A stretch of DNA of 64,000 bases. Source: Gautieria morchelliformis. Its lineage: Eukaryota; Basidiomycota; Agaricomycetes; Gomphales; Gomphaceae. The stretch is from contig WHVA01000494.1 of assembly GCA_015179125.1 (NCBI GenBank), positions 17,710 to 81,709 of the forward strand. The letters run 5' to 3'. Shown in pieces: positions 12,148 to 26,323 of the stretch; positions within the stretch are counted from its first letter, which is position 1; every line of letters begins with the position of its first letter. Both the position numbers and the translations under genes were made by a program. The notes below the pieces were generated by a model, which worked only from the letters and a program-made list of their open reading frames with translations, had not been told where the DNA came from and made no database searches.

Positions 12148-14506
12148 CTAGGTGATGATGCACTCGTCTCTGGTCTGCGCACGCGTGGGCCGTCCCTGAT
12201 TGGACTTCTTGTTTCCAAGACGCTTGAGCTCAGTCAAGCGGTTCATGGCTCGTTTATTTCCTTGAGCTAAAAGACAATGTTATTCAGATAAGTGGTTACC
12301 TAGGTAGTCAACTCACCTGCGGCCCGCATGTACCACCGCTTAGATAGCTCCATGTCTTGCTTAACGCCAATCCCAACCTCCGCATAGTACCCCACCGCAT
12401 ACTCGGCCTTAGACAATCCCTTGTTCGCGGCACGCCGCGCCCAAAGATATGCCTCAGAATCGCTCTGTTTCAGCACCCCCTCGCTGCCTGTGAGATACCA
12501 TCCGCTAAGTGCCAGTTCCGCCTCAGGATCACCCTTCTCAGCAGCCTTGGTATACCACGCGATGGAACGGCGTGGATCCACAGGGCATGCTACAGATCCG
12601 TACTCAAAGCATTGTCCGAGCTTAAACTGGCTCTGCGTGTATCCAAGCTGCGCAGCACGCGTGAATAGGTCTTTAGCATACGCATCGTCGTGTGCCACCA
12701 CTACGTTGTCACGCATCTCATGCAGCAGTCCCAACTCATGCAGTGCGTGTGGATTCTCTTCATCTGCCTGCTCCGCTGCACGCCGGAGCCACCCAATCGC
12801 CTCCCGCGGGTTCTTCTGTTGTCCCAGCGCACCTGTTAGAAGAATCATGCCAAGTTTGTACATGGCTGCTGTGTCACCTAGACTTGCCGCCTTCCGGTAG
12901 AACGCGAACGCTCGGGGGGGCTCACGCCGGGTCCCTGCACCAATCTCGTTGCAAACGGCGACGCGGTATGAGGCTGCTGGGTGATTCTGCTTTGCAGCTT
13001 GTAAGTAGAGGTGATACGCTCGTTCATGATCAACCTGCAGTCCGAGCATCCCCGTGCCGTGACAGTTGGCTAGGAAGAATTGGGCGTCCGCATATGCGTC
13101 ACCCTGAGTGGCTAACCGCCGGGTAACCTTGAGGCACTCCGCGATGAGTGTGTCGCGATACTTTCTCACAGACCGCTGATCAGGCGAGTTCGCACCAATC
13201 TTCTTGGCGGCTTCGATGAGGTACTTTGCATATGCAAAGTGTGCTTCAGGATCCGGGTCACCTTTAATACGATGGCGGTAGTCATCAACATACGCTTTTG
13301 TGTACGGTGGAGCACTAAGGTCGACAGCTTTTGTCTTCTTTCTAGAGCTGAAATCAACTGAAGCGGTTGTGCCAGAACGAGTAAGGGTGGGACGAGGGGC
13401 GGGATCACTCGAAGCTGAGTGGGAGGTCTGCAATGTAGACGCGCTGGATGTCCCGCGCAGGAGCGACGAAGGCGAGGATTGCAGAGAGGGATCCAAGCCT
13501 CCCGCAGCGCCATATGGTCCAGGATGTTGGATGTATGTGCCTGACGTACTGGAGGGTATGGAAGATTGCGTCGGAGCAAGCGACACCTGGCTTCCTGGCG
13601 GTGGACCAATACCAAGCACATCAGACGCTGCCGTGTAGTAATGATTATTGTAGTCCACAGGTAAAGGAGAAGTGAAATGCCGATAGGGCTCCGGTCCCCG
13701 GTGTGGAAGATGAACTTGACCGGGATGGTATCCGTTGGTGGGATAATGGGCTTGAGCAGGACCTCCACCATCATATGACCGTATACTAGTCATATCTGAC
13801 TCGGAAGAAGTATATGGCAATGCACTCTCTGCATTATCTGACTGTGCAGAGTGTGCAGAGTGTGCAGAATAGACGGATGCTGTATCCCTGGGGTGTGCAC
13901 CAGGCGGGTCTTGTGCGCGGGGTGACATGTATGCGGGGAGGGTGCCTGCATGTCTGGGTTGGTAGTGCTGGCTGTGAGATGGAGGTATGGAATGGGTTGA
14001 CATGGAGGTTCCACTCCGTTGAACAGGATCGTGTGCACCAGTATAAGCCGCGGCGGGGGCGCCATATGGTGCGGGACCACCTATGTGCATGCTTTGAAGA
14101 TGCACGGCAGGATCGTAAGGTGGAGGGACCTGAGGAATGACTTGCTCATGGAGAGGTCGGGGGTTTGATGGGAGAGCGGGAGTGGAACGATTCTGCAACC
14201 GCATGAGAGGATTTGCTATTGGGACACACACATCAGGAGGAATAAATTTAATGGTAATGTTCATAACTCACGTCCTCGACTAGGATCCAACTGTGGATCC
14301 CAAGCGCTCGGACCGTCCTCTGGTTCCCACTGGCTATGCTCATCGGCTATGGAGTCTAAGCCTGGTGCCCAAGGTTCATGACCTTCACCAGGGGATACAG
14401 ACGAAGCCTGAACATCATGCATGTGGGGTTCAGAGTCGAGTGAGCTTCTACGTTGCGGTGGAGAAATAGTTGAAGGGGAGTAGGTTACTGGGGATGACCG
14501 AGACAT
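12148..14506 (-). CDS. SKT5/CHS4-like chitin synthase activator with Sel1 repeats
   Basis: Resembles the Skt5/Chs4 activators of class IV chitin synthase, which recruit or activate the enzyme at sites of wall growth. I place the start at the ATG 14504-14506 (MSRSSPVTYSP), although an in-frame ATG lies 18 codons upstream. The first intron (about 14265-14211, GTGAGT...ATAG) leads into a long Pro/Ser/Tyr-rich disordered region, then from about 13300 to 12310 a row of Sel1-type repeats (for example YHLYLQAAKQNHPAASYRVAV, FYRKAASLGDTAAMYKLGMI, WYTKAAEKGDPEAELALSGWY). A last intron (GTGAGTTGAC...TTTTAG) adds QGNKRAMNRLTELKRLG and a basic tail ending Cys-Ile-Ile-Thr before TAG 12148-12150. That ending is a CaaX box, as known for yeast Chs4, and implies prenylation and membrane anchoring. 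Confidence 0.85.
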
Positions 14507-15406
14507 GCGCGATAAGAAAGAAATTGGAAGTGACAAGACAAGCGGTATATGGGAACTCAACGCTTGACTGGGTATTTTGGTATGTACGCTAAACAGAGAC
14601 TGTTGGATGAACGAGAGAGCTGGAGAAAGCTGAGGTTAATTGCACGTGGGGACCATTGCGGAGTACGAAAGTAGTGCCCTTGCAACCACTGTCTCTTCTT
14701 CTCTTTAAGCTTTCCGGTTACAGTAGTGATAACAGGACAGTCAACTCCAGCTACGTATATATCGCCTAAGGTATCTCGGGGCACAAGTACTAATTTCATA
14801 TCCACGAGTTACCATAGAGCACCATGCAATGTTGAGTTCGGGTACTCACGCCGCGCCCTGCCAGCACGTCTAAGTCCCTGAGGCCTGTCGACTGTCAACA
14901 CATGTTGCCAAACAAGCCCAGCCTCAGAGCCAAATTTACCGCTTGCTAAGTCCTTGGTCCATGCATGAATTTGGGTACCTAATGCCACCATGAGGCATTG
15001 CCGATATACTTACATACTAGTAGAGAAGCCGCATAAGAACAACTCTCAACCAATTGATTATGCTACTGTCAATATCCTATTGACGAGAGACTTGAGACTT
15101 AGTATCGATTTCGGTTATGTGGATACACCTAGTGCTATGGCTTGGCTGAGGCCAGTAATTCGTAGTACAGTAGTATATAGTATTAATTGCGTCCTGAAGC
15201 TGGCAGCTGTGCTTCGTTCAGATGCGTGCTACCATACTTGAGTACTGAGTACTAGTACGCAACCAAAAGCTTTTAACTCTGCATTTACGAGATGTACCAA
15301 GTGCTCTGTAAGCTGCTAGCATTTGGAGTCGTTATCACGTGACCGGGTGTACTCTCTTGTACTTATCTTCTTTGCAGGCTATCGCACTGCTTTACAGAAG
15401 ACTGTC
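14507..15406. other. intergenic between SKT5-like and JHD1-like genes
   Basis: Open minus-strand stretches at 14557-14805 and 14809-14991 do not resemble any protein and probably belong to the 5' leader or promoter of the SKT5-like gene. The right part lies upstream of the JHD1-like start. A further upstream exon of either gene cannot be excluded. Confidence 0.4.
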
Positions 15407-18093
15407 ATGGCGCCTCGCCGTCGCTCTACCCGCAAAGCATCAGTGACACCCCGCGAGTCTTCGCCGCAAGCCTCTGACTCCTCAGCACTTTCTGAGGCAC
15501 CTCCAGAACCCCACGCAGAAGACAAGGACACCTGTCCTTCATGTCCCGATCAGCCTCAGCAAGTCCGTGCCGGCGAGAAAGATACATGGATACAGTGTGA
15601 TAAGTGCAAGACCTGGTTCCACTGGCGCTGTGTTGGTGAAGGAGCGGATCACGAAGCACTGCAGAAATGGTGCTCGGATATTCCAAATACCAAGTTTTTG
15701 CCTGACTGAGTGTTACACTAGGTACTGCCAGCCATGTCGCGCCTCCAACCCGTCATTGAAACCCACTCTCAAGCCTCCTGCTCGCAAGTCCGCGCGCAAG
15801 CGCACGCAGCCCGACTATGCCAACCTGCACGCAGGACTCGACGCCTCGTCAACAGACGGCACCAAGTGGCTGCGCATCATCGAGACGAAGGACATCAAGC
15901 CCGATGCATTCAGGCGCCTCACTGGCAATGAAGTCAACTCGGATTGGCTCGAGCAGGACCCTGAGGCCCTCAAAGAGCCAATCGTCATTGAAAGTCCAGA
16001 GGGACTTGGTATGCGGATGCCTGATAAGGACTTAACAGTTGCAGACATAGCGGATATCGTTGGCCCCCAAACGCCTGTCGAGGTTATAGGTAGTGTTTCT
16101 TCGCACATTAGTCGTAGTGGCCTCGCTCATCAGTAACTGCATGCAGACGTGTCAACGCAGTCTAATTCTCCAAATTGGAACCTGGCAAGGTGGTCAGAGT
16201 ATTACTCTCTCCCCCCAGCATCACGCGACAAAATCCGTAACGTCATTTCGCTTGAGTTCTCCAATACACCTCTTGCTGAAAAGGTCAGTCCGCCGCGCAT
16301 CGTCAAGGAGCTTGACTGGGTGGAGAAGTTCTGGCCACCAAGTAAAAAAGGGCCTGGACAGCACTGGCCCAAAGTACAGATGTATTGCTTGATGGGCGTC
16401 GCACAGGCCTGGACAGTGAGGCCAATATTTCATAGATCCTGATTAAGTTGTCATGAGTGTTTTCAGGACTGGCATATAGATTTTGCAGGTTCTTCCGTGT
16501 ATTATCATATCTTTCGTGGATCCAAGGTACGTATTTAATCATGGTTTACCCTCGCGGCTCCTACAAGTTTTCTTGAAGGTCTTTTATTTCATTCGGCCAA
16601 CGCCTGCCAATTTAGCTGCATACGAACGCTGGTCTGGCACGGATTTGCAAAGCAGCACATGGCTCGGTGATCTTGTAGATGAAGTGGTGAAGGTCGAGCT
16701 AATAGAAGGGAATACGATGTGTGTATGTTTTAAACCCACACTACCTTTGTATTAAGCTCGGGAAAAGGGTCATCCCAACTGGGTGGATACATGCAGTGGT
16801 TTGTCGTCTTTCAATGCTATGCTCAGCCAACTCTCAATTTTGCTTTCTAGTTTACACCTATGGATTCGCTCGTTTTCGGAGGTAACTTCCTCCATTCGTG
16901 GAATATGGCTACTCGTACGTCGTTGTAAATCTCTTTCTGGCCAAGGCTAAATACCAACTGTATTTCTAGAACTTAGAGTACGTGACATCGAGATTGCTAC
17001 ACATGTCCCGAAAAAATTCCGCTTCCCCCTTTTTACCCGGTAAGTCTGTGTTGTTTACCTCGTCCAATAAGGCCATTGAGGCCCTGCCTCCAGGCTTTGC
17101 TGGTATGCAGGGGAAAGATATCTCCGCGATATCAAGATGCGAGAAGACTTTCCCTCCCGTGTACTCGAATCACTAGTTGCTCTTGCAGACTTTCTCGTAA
17201 ATGAAGCACGGATCATGGAAGGTCGGACAGGCTCCCAGAATGTGCACAGTGACGCTGCACGAAAGGAGTCGCGAGATGCTGTACCCGCCGATAAAGTAAA
17301 GGACGCACCGGCACTTGCGCGGGAGCTTCGCTGGCGTGTGCGAAATGCTCGTGGCGTGAGTAGTAGTGACGAGGGCCCAAGTAACAAACGTGGAAAGAGC
17401 CTGAGCGCGCCAAAGGAGAATGGTGTCAAGCGGAAACGGGACAGCGCCGATGTTGGGGAGCCAGGCGAAACCCATGATGGGAGACAAATGTTTCGCAATT
17501 GGCGACGGAAAGGGTGGGAGCTAGAGGAATTTTTGCCAAGGAAGTGCGAGAAGAGAGTTGAACGCCGACGACGACCTGCACCCAAGGCATCCACCGGTAT
17601 GGCTGAGTTGGGTAGCTGGGTGAGGGACAGCGTGGATGCAGACGACGAGATGGATCAAACTGAGGACAAAGCAGAACATCCTGATGACGAGGCTGTCGTA
17701 GAGAGTACCACAGATGTTGTCGTCAAGGTTCGCCGAATATGGCTGGACGATGCCAAGGAAGAAGCCTTGGAGCGACAACGAGTCGAGAGGAATGTGAAAG
17801 TCTACAGGTGGTCGGCTAAGGATAACAATATTGCGGAGGTGGAGATAACCGAACCGAAACATGTCGTGGATGAAGACAAGTCCATTACTTCACAAAAGCA
17901 GGTAGAGGGAGATGGTATTACAAATGGAACTGGAGGGAGGGAAAGGAAAGGGACTGGCGAGAAAGAAAACGAACCTGAGAACGACAGGTTGACAGTGAGT
18001 GAGGGTAAAGAGGCGGGGGAAACTAAAGCAGAGAATATAGATGAGGAGGCGAAGACGGAGGACACCCCCATTGTTGTTGATGTGCAAGCTTGA
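15407..18093 (+). CDS. JHD1: JmjC histone demethylase with PHD finger (JHD1/KDM2-like)
   Basis: Predicted Fe(II)/2-oxoglutarate-dependent histone lysine demethylase; yeast Jhd1 and animal KDM2 act on H3K36me1/2. ATG at 15407 starts a basic N-terminus, then a PHD finger (CPSC...[19 protein letters not shown], completed after an intron by WYCQPC). Downstream lie the JHDM1-specific region ([35 protein letters not shown]) and the JmjC core. The iron ligands His and Asp are in [16 protein letters not shown] and the second His in [10 protein letters not shown], with IPTGWIHAV between them, so the catalytic set looks complete. The C-terminal part from about 17200 is charged, Glu/Lys/Arg-rich and probably disordered. 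The coding region runs through about eight exons with short introns, stop TGA 18091-18093. It ends 129 bases before the stop of the convergent hydrolase gene. Confidence 0.87.
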
Positions 18094-18222
18094 GTTATTC
18101 TGTATCTTTACTGCTATCGCGCTCTGTAATACGATGACTGCCTATAAATATTGTATTTACTGGTTAAACATCAAGTGCAGGAGCGAGATGCAGTATATAT
18201 CATATGCGAAGGCAATGCGGGA

Positions 18223-19514
18223 CTACGTAGGTGACACCTGTTTCTTTCTAGCATCAAAACGGACCCTCCCCTCCTCGAATGTACGCTCAAGAAGTTTATT
18301 AAACCTCTCCGGCCATTGTGCATGCAAAGCATGACCAGTATCCTGCCAGACAACTAGCTCGGCTTCGGGCATGCGTTTTGCGAGCTCCCTAGAGTTATCT
18401 GGATTGACAAGGTTGTCTTCATCGCCTGTCAAGATTAGGATTTTTGGTATAGAGGTGGCGATCAAGCAATGGCGGTCTGCAGTGATGCTGTGGGTGGATG
18501 CTGCGAACATCTGGGATATAGAACCCAGTAACGTTTGTGGACGCGCGACCTGAGCACGGCTTCTGTAGATCTAGAGAGCGAAGGTAAGCATAACGTCACA
18601 CAAACAAAGCATACCTCGGTTTGGATTTGGCGGTTAGTCCGTCCGCCTGCATCGTCTGGGTTCTTTGAGTCAAGCCACGTGGTTGGGAAGCCCATGCCTA
18701 GAACTGTGGGTATCTTGATTTTCATGTCAGTAGTGGCGGTGGCTCTGGATGATGGAGATGAATGCGTATTTTCCGACAGGCAATAAAACGAACCGGAGGA
18801 GCGCCGATATACCCTTTCTCTAGTGTTTGTGCCCAAGTATGACGTGAGCATAAATCACCACAGAAGAGTGTATTATGACCCTACCGGTGTGAAACCATGC
18901 CAGGATAAACCTCCGGCCTTCGTTACGCAGAGAGTAAGAGAAACGATTCGTTTGGCAATACGTGTCGCTAGCTCTGAGGTATATTGTGGGAGGATGTGCA
19001 TAATAAGGGCACGACAAAGACTTTACCCTGTGCGACCATTCCTCCAAGGGAAGAACCAACGACATGGATATCCTCTTTCCATCCGACATAATCCAACAAT
19101 ACTATGACATCTTCTGCCATGCCCGACGACCTTCGGAGACAATTTGTAAGACATTCACGGCACATAAGCACACTCACGTGTAGGGTCCCCATGGCACACT
19201 GCTGTTGCCGACCCCACGATTGTCAAATACTAGGACACTGTATTTATCCGATCTTGCAAAGTGCTTCACTTGTTCGCTCCATGAAAACGAGGTGGCATTA
19301 AGACCCATAATAAAGATTATCTTTTCCAAGCCTGTTCCATGCTGCTCTGGACGGATATGAGCCGGATAAGAACATGTACAGGAAGCACGAGCTGACCAAA
19401 GTATAGAGTATGGCTCTCGATGGTCTCTGATTGACCTCGGAGCTTCGTGACAGGACAGACACCCTTTCGAACACAAGTGGTTGAATCAAAAATTGTCGGC
19501 CAATATTGAGACAT
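18223..19514 (-). CDS. alpha/beta hydrolase fold protein
   Basis: An alpha/beta hydrolase of the fungal single-domain type, substrate unknown. The N-terminal exon gives KLRGQSETIESHTLYFE; an intron (GTCAGCTCG...TCCAG) brings it into frame with QHGTGLEKIIFIMGLN and VLVFDNRGVGNSS (strand, oxyanion Gly and NRG motif). Next comes the nucleophile elbow Gly-Ser-Ser-Leu-Gly in EDIHVVGSSLGGMVAQ, then a lid-like section containing PTVLGMGFPTTWLDSKNP. The end contributes the acid (ILILTGDEDNLVNP) and the catalytic His (DTGHALHAQWPERFN). The start at ATG 19512-19514 is a choice between two in-frame ATGs; the stop is at 18223-18225. All three catalytic residues seem present. Confidence 0.75.
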
Positions 19515-19771
19515 GGGTTTGGGGTGATGAAGCTGGTAAATTCGGCCCAATAACACCGAATAAATATACGTTGAAGCGTTCGTAGGCGCGCAAGTATTTA
19601 CGCTTGTGCGGGTACCGTTGCCGTGTGGTACCGTTGCCGTGTCGGCAGTTCCTTGTCTTATTCATACACATCCCCGGCGTATTTCCAGACTGCCGGTGTC
19701 GGCCTTACTCTAGTCATCACGGTAATGTGATCCGGTCAAAATCTCTCTCTACTAATCCCACGATTCCAAGT

Positions 19772-20880
19772 ATGGCTCACTCCAACTATATGTGTACGTC
19801 CTCTCCGCCCCCATGAGTCTTTGTCTGTAACATTGCTTGTCAGTATGGAGGACCGTCCTGCCAGTCATGTTATTCCTGCCCATGTCGATCACAGCTTTTA
19901 GGCTTCTCTTTGGGCACCTGGCGAAGGCCGAACTTCAGAAGGCAGGAGATAACTGCCCAACTCCAATTCAAGGCAAACTACCTTTTCAGCTGCAGTATCT
20001 AGGAGGGTACGCTCCTGCGGTTGAAAATACTCTTTGCATTCTTGTTGCATTCTTTCACCCACTATTCCAACCAGAAGCCGCCAATCACACCCCTTTTATG
20101 CTCGACTTCCTGGCCTCGTTTCCTGCATGCATCATCATACCTTTTTTAGAGGCGTCGCGTTTAAAGCGATCCTTGTTGATGGGCTTCCCTGCAATAATGG
20201 GAACTATATACCAGCTGTTCAGCGGTGCGGTAGCCTTCCCGATGTATTGGGCCGTCTTTCTGGCAACCATGCGCGACCATGCCACAGATTCACAAATTGT
20301 ACAAGCAGACGCCGAAGGGATCCTTTTCGGCGTTGTAATGGGATACTTTCTGCCCACCTTCGCCATGACATATATGGCCACGACAGGGCCAATTGCACTT
20401 TGGCAGGTATTCCCGCTGCTCGTGTCACTCTTTGGAAACCTCCACCGTCTGTTGCGGCCAAGAAGTTTACACGGCGGATCTGGCCACCGAACAGTACAGG
20501 CAACATACGTCCTCATGTTGCTTACCTCCGCCATCGTTCACCTTCGCACGTTGAAAAGCTACAACTTTGATCTTCAAACCATCATGACTCACTTGATACC
20601 CTCCTTGGAAATTCCAGATGCCAAGAAAGGCCACACGGCCCTCACTAGCATAATCCACTTCCTGCAGTGGGATGCCGTGTTTATCTTCGGCTCGACATTT
20701 GTAGCATCCCTGTGGTTTGCTAGGAGTGTTGGACAGGGCGTTCTGCTGATAGTATGGATTGTAATTTCGACTGCCGTGCTTGGTCCCGGGGCCGCGGTCT
20801 CTGGGATATTCCTTTGGAGGGAAGAAAAGTTGAATCAGGCGAGGCGGTTTCTTACGCCCAAGCTTGCCAAGGCTCAATGA
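19772..20880 (+). CDS. uncharacterised polytopic membrane protein
   Basis: I cannot name this family. Two exons: ATG at 19772 (MAHSNYM) and an intron GTACGTCC...GTCAG, after which one long exon runs to TGA 20878-20880. The protein is made of about eight or nine hydrophobic segments, including WRTVLPVMLFLPMSITAF, PFMLDFLASFPACIIIPFLE, AIMGTIYQLFSGAVAFPMYW, EGILFGVVMGYFLPTFAM, GPIALWQVFPLLVSLFGN, YVLMLLTSAIVHL, WDAVFIFGSTFVASLWFA and VLLIVWIVISTAVLGPGAA, with short polar loops and a basic tail. The conserved-looking loop PTFAMTYMATTGP and the pattern of one small first exon resemble proteins found beside fungal secondary-metabolite genes, but no biosynthetic gene lies next to it. Expression and function are unknown. 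Confidence 0.7.
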
Positions 20881-21171
20881 ACAAGTGCGCGTTGCATCTC
20901 TAACTTTGTCCCAAAGCAGGGCTGACTCTTCACTCTAGAGTCTATGTTCAAGTAACAGTCTAACAGAGTATTTCACAGGCTTTCTATACACACCTCACAG
21001 GTGTCCTGGTGGCCACCAGATAGTTGGGAGGAGACTGCATATATATACATCATTATTGCAATTGGCTACTTATGTCCGTCCCCGTCGCGTGACCAGTTAC
21101 CCGTCACGGGGGCTAACGTAAGCACTGAGCAGCTCATTAAGAACTTCGTCCTTGCGAACAACAATTGTCGA

Positions 21172-23041
21172 ATGGCTCTAAAGCCTCTTATAAGCATTAT
21201 TGGGACAACTGGAGTTGGCAAGTCTCGACTCGCTATTGACTTAGCGTTGGCAATGTCTAATCACGGGCATGAACATGGATGGCATACCGCGAAGGTGATC
21301 AACAGTGATTCTATGCAGGTGTATTCTGGCGCCGATGTCATCACGAACAAAGTACCGGAGTCAGAACGGCGAAATGTGGAACATCTGCTCATGAGTTTCA
21401 AGGAGCCTGGCGAACAGTATGTCGTTGGTCAGTGGGTAAACGATGCGATCAAGGAGGTGAGTAGCCAGACAATAAGAAATGTGCCTCTTCAGCTTTGATA
21501 GATAGATAGATAGATGAGCTTCATCGTCACAAGATACTTCCGGTCGTTGTGGGCGGAACAGCATACTGGATGCAACACCTGATCTTTCCCAACCGTTTGA
21601 CTTCCTTTGACGACCCTCATAAAGTTATGGGACAGCCAGGCCATGTAGCAGCACCACGTCATTCTGTAGCGTTGCAGAAGGCCTTATCTTCGCTACCTGG
21701 TCCTTTGTTGGATCTATTCTTGAATCTCCCCAGCAACCCAGATCCTGGCCAGGCCTTTGCGCTGCATACACTTTTGAGCATGTTAGATCCACACGTGGCT
21801 TCTAGGTGGCATTGGAAGGATACCCGCAAAGTCCTGCGGAACCTTGAAATCATCAGTGAGAAAGGTCTGCTCGCTAGCGAACTTTTGATCCAACAGGCCC
21901 AGTGTGCCGACACCCCAAGGTCCGTATCGCAGACATTCCAACTTCAAACTTACTAACTGAGAGGACAATCTAGGTATCCAACGCTCATATTCTGGTTATT
22001 CTCCAATCCGGACATTCTACACAAACGATTAGACGCCCGAGTTCATGATATGATTCAGGTGGAGTGGATTTATCGTTGATGCAGACGCATGGGTTCAGCG
22101 ATTCTCTGTTCAGGAAGGGCTCTTGAATGATGTGCGGTTGCTGCAAAGAACTGCGTTGTCTGGTTCTCCGCACATCGACGTGTCCGATATCGACACCACA
22201 TCTGGCATCTTCCAGGCCATTGGTAGGCCATTCATACGTAGACTCATTTGGTCGCTGAATTACGGGAAGGCTTTAAGGAATTCATCAACTACCTGTCTGC
22301 CCAATCGCCCTCCCAGAAACAATATGATGAGGCTGTCGAACGAACGAAAGTATCAACACGGCAATTTGCAAGGCGTCAGGTGCAGTGGATCAGAAATAAA
22401 CTTCTTCCTGCCGTAAATTCCGCAAACAAATCTGGAGTTAAGACTCCTGTTTTCTTACTAAATGTCACTGGTGAGCAAAACGTGACACATTTACAGCATT
22501 CTGTGTCTGAGATACATGCCACAGACCTGGATAAGTGGGATGTCGAGGTCCGTGACGTGGCGGCGCGTATTGCACATGGTACGTACATACGCCATCCGAC
22601 TTCATAAAATGAAGCTGATCTGATACTATGATACTATATAATGTAGGTTTTCTTGAGGGGAGGGACCTTCCAGACCCCCGGTCCCTTTCCCTGACGGCCG
22701 ACTCTATGCTGAACATTCAGGCAGAGACTCCATCGTGCGTTGTCACTGTATCTCTCAGGCTCAGTCGATTGCTCATCTGGGCAAATAGCCCCCATGCGAT
22801 TCTGGATGCACGACGAAAAGTGATTTGCGATGTATGTACTACTAATCCTGAGCAGCCAATGATGGTGGAAGATGGCCAAGAGTGGAACGACCATATGCAG
22901 TCGCGACGGCACAGACGCATGCGACGTGTGCGTATCCACCCAAAGGCGTTGCAACATAACAGAGAGGCGAGAGCATGCACTAATTGTCTTGACTCTGAGG
23001 GTGATTTAGCTCTTACCTTCCCATGTCTCACCGAGACATGA
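21172..23041 (+). CDS. MOD5: tRNA dimethylallyltransferase (MOD5/TRIT1 type)
   Basis: Transfers an isopentenyl group from DMAPP to A37 of tRNAs that read UNN codons, in the cytosol and mitochondria. ATG at 21172 gives MALKPLISIIGTTGVGKSRL with the P-loop (GTTGVGKS). Then follow INSDSMQVYSGADVITNKV (the DSxQ substrate motif), VEHLLMSF, LPVVVGGTAYWMQHLIFP, WKDTRKVLRNLEII and, after further introns, KEFINYLSAQSPSQKQYDEAV and RRQVQWIRNKLLP. Near the C-terminus a CDVC...H-x5-H zinc finger (about 22825-22920) is present, as in yeast Mod5 and human TRIT1. There are at least six exons; the intron near 21497 carries a short GATA microsatellite. The frame is open upstream of the chosen ATG back to about 21001, so a longer mitochondrial form is possible. 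It ends at TGA 23039-23041, 88 bases from the PFK-2 stop. Confidence 0.88.
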
Positions 23042-23128
23042 GGCATTGCTCTACAAGGTAGCGACATCAATATAATCAATTGCACATTACAGTAAGGTCT
23101 AATGTTTATCTGAGGGTTGAGTATGATA

Positions 23129-25455
<2,327 letters not shown>

Positions 25456-25491
25456 GCTATCTCGATACGTGTGACGATGTGATGTCGTGAC
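25456..25491. promoter_or_regulatory. 36-base divergent gap between PFK-2 and PIG-X starts
   Basis: Only 36 bases lie between the two opposed start codons. Each promoter must therefore overlap the other gene's leader or coding region, or the leaders are extremely short. Confidence 0.5.
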
Positions 25492-26181
25492 ATGTCATTA
25501 TCTTGTTCTCTTCAACCATCTCGCGGGTTTCACTTCGAATTTACAACAAACTTGTCCTCGGTTTCCACCAAGTATATGCTTAAATATCTCATTTGAATTG
25601 ATTCTGAAGCTTTTTAGACCAGGATGTGACCTGTACCTCCTGCATGTGCTCCCAGCTGATGTCTTTGTTGACAAGCACGAACTCAAGGAGCATGGTCTTG
25701 TATTTCATCTCCATGGTGAATCAAACCTTGAACGTCCCCTCGTCGCCGTGGAGTTAACGGGCTTGCAATTGGAGGTTAAAGTGCCGCCCTCAATGAGCGT
25801 GAATCTGCCTCTCCATGCCCGTTACCCACTTCCAAATGCCTCGCGGCATTCCACCGTGCGTGTTCCTGAACCCGAGGCATTTTGGGTGTGTCCTACACCA
25901 AGTCAGACGGTCTTTGATGTGCTAGGAAACGTCTGACGTGTGTCGTGCCCATTGCAGCCAAGTCCGGCACGAGTACCTTCTCGCACTTGGCTTCTCCTTA
26001 TGCGGTCCCGGATGCTTACCACATGTACCATGACATTCAAGTACCTGCTGGACACCACGCAGACGTCATTTTTGTGGAGATGGGTACAGTCTTGGGTGTT
26101 GTTGCAGCCTTCTTCTATGTTCTGTGGATGGTGTGGATGACCGCTACACGAATGCAGAGGCCGAACACAAAGCACGAATAG
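25492..26181 (+). CDS. PIG-X / PBN1 family, GPI mannosyltransferase I stabilising subunit
   Basis: An ER membrane protein that supports the first mannosyl transfer in GPI anchor synthesis (partner of PIG-M/Gpi14). ATG at 25492 gives MSLSCSLQPSRGFHFEFTTN. An intron 25572-25617 leads into CDLYLLHVLPADVFVDKHEL, the family signature (LP-x-D-x-F-x-D-x-x-E-L), then HLHGESNLERPLVAVEL and LPLHARYPLPNASRHSTVRV. The best second intron is 25890-25957: it joins FWV to SKSGTSTF and then to VPAGHHADVIFVEMGTVLGV. One C-terminal membrane span (GVVAAFFYVLWMVWM) and a short basic tail end at TAG 26179-26181. The donor GTCCTA of this intron is weak, but only that phase keeps the frame. The protein is short, as usual for PIG-X. 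Confidence 0.8.
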
Positions 26182-26323
26182 TCAAGCGCTTTCGCATTCC
26201 TAACAAGGTAGATTTCTTTTGGCGATAAGATTATACAAAATACCAGACAGCTATCAGTGCATGCAGTGTCCGTGTTATAGAGTAGCCAACCGTATACGAG
26301 ACCAGCTCGTTACTGATTCCCAT

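Noticed and set aside
14211-14264. Start of the SKT5-like protein at the ATG near 14264
   Set aside because: This ATG lies inside the intron GTGAGTTATG...ATAG; the exon upstream (14506-14266) fits the same protein.
18223-21172. Secondary-metabolite cluster (hydrolase beside a polytopic membrane protein)
   Set aside because: No synthase, P450 or oxidoreductase nearby; the neighbours are housekeeping genes.
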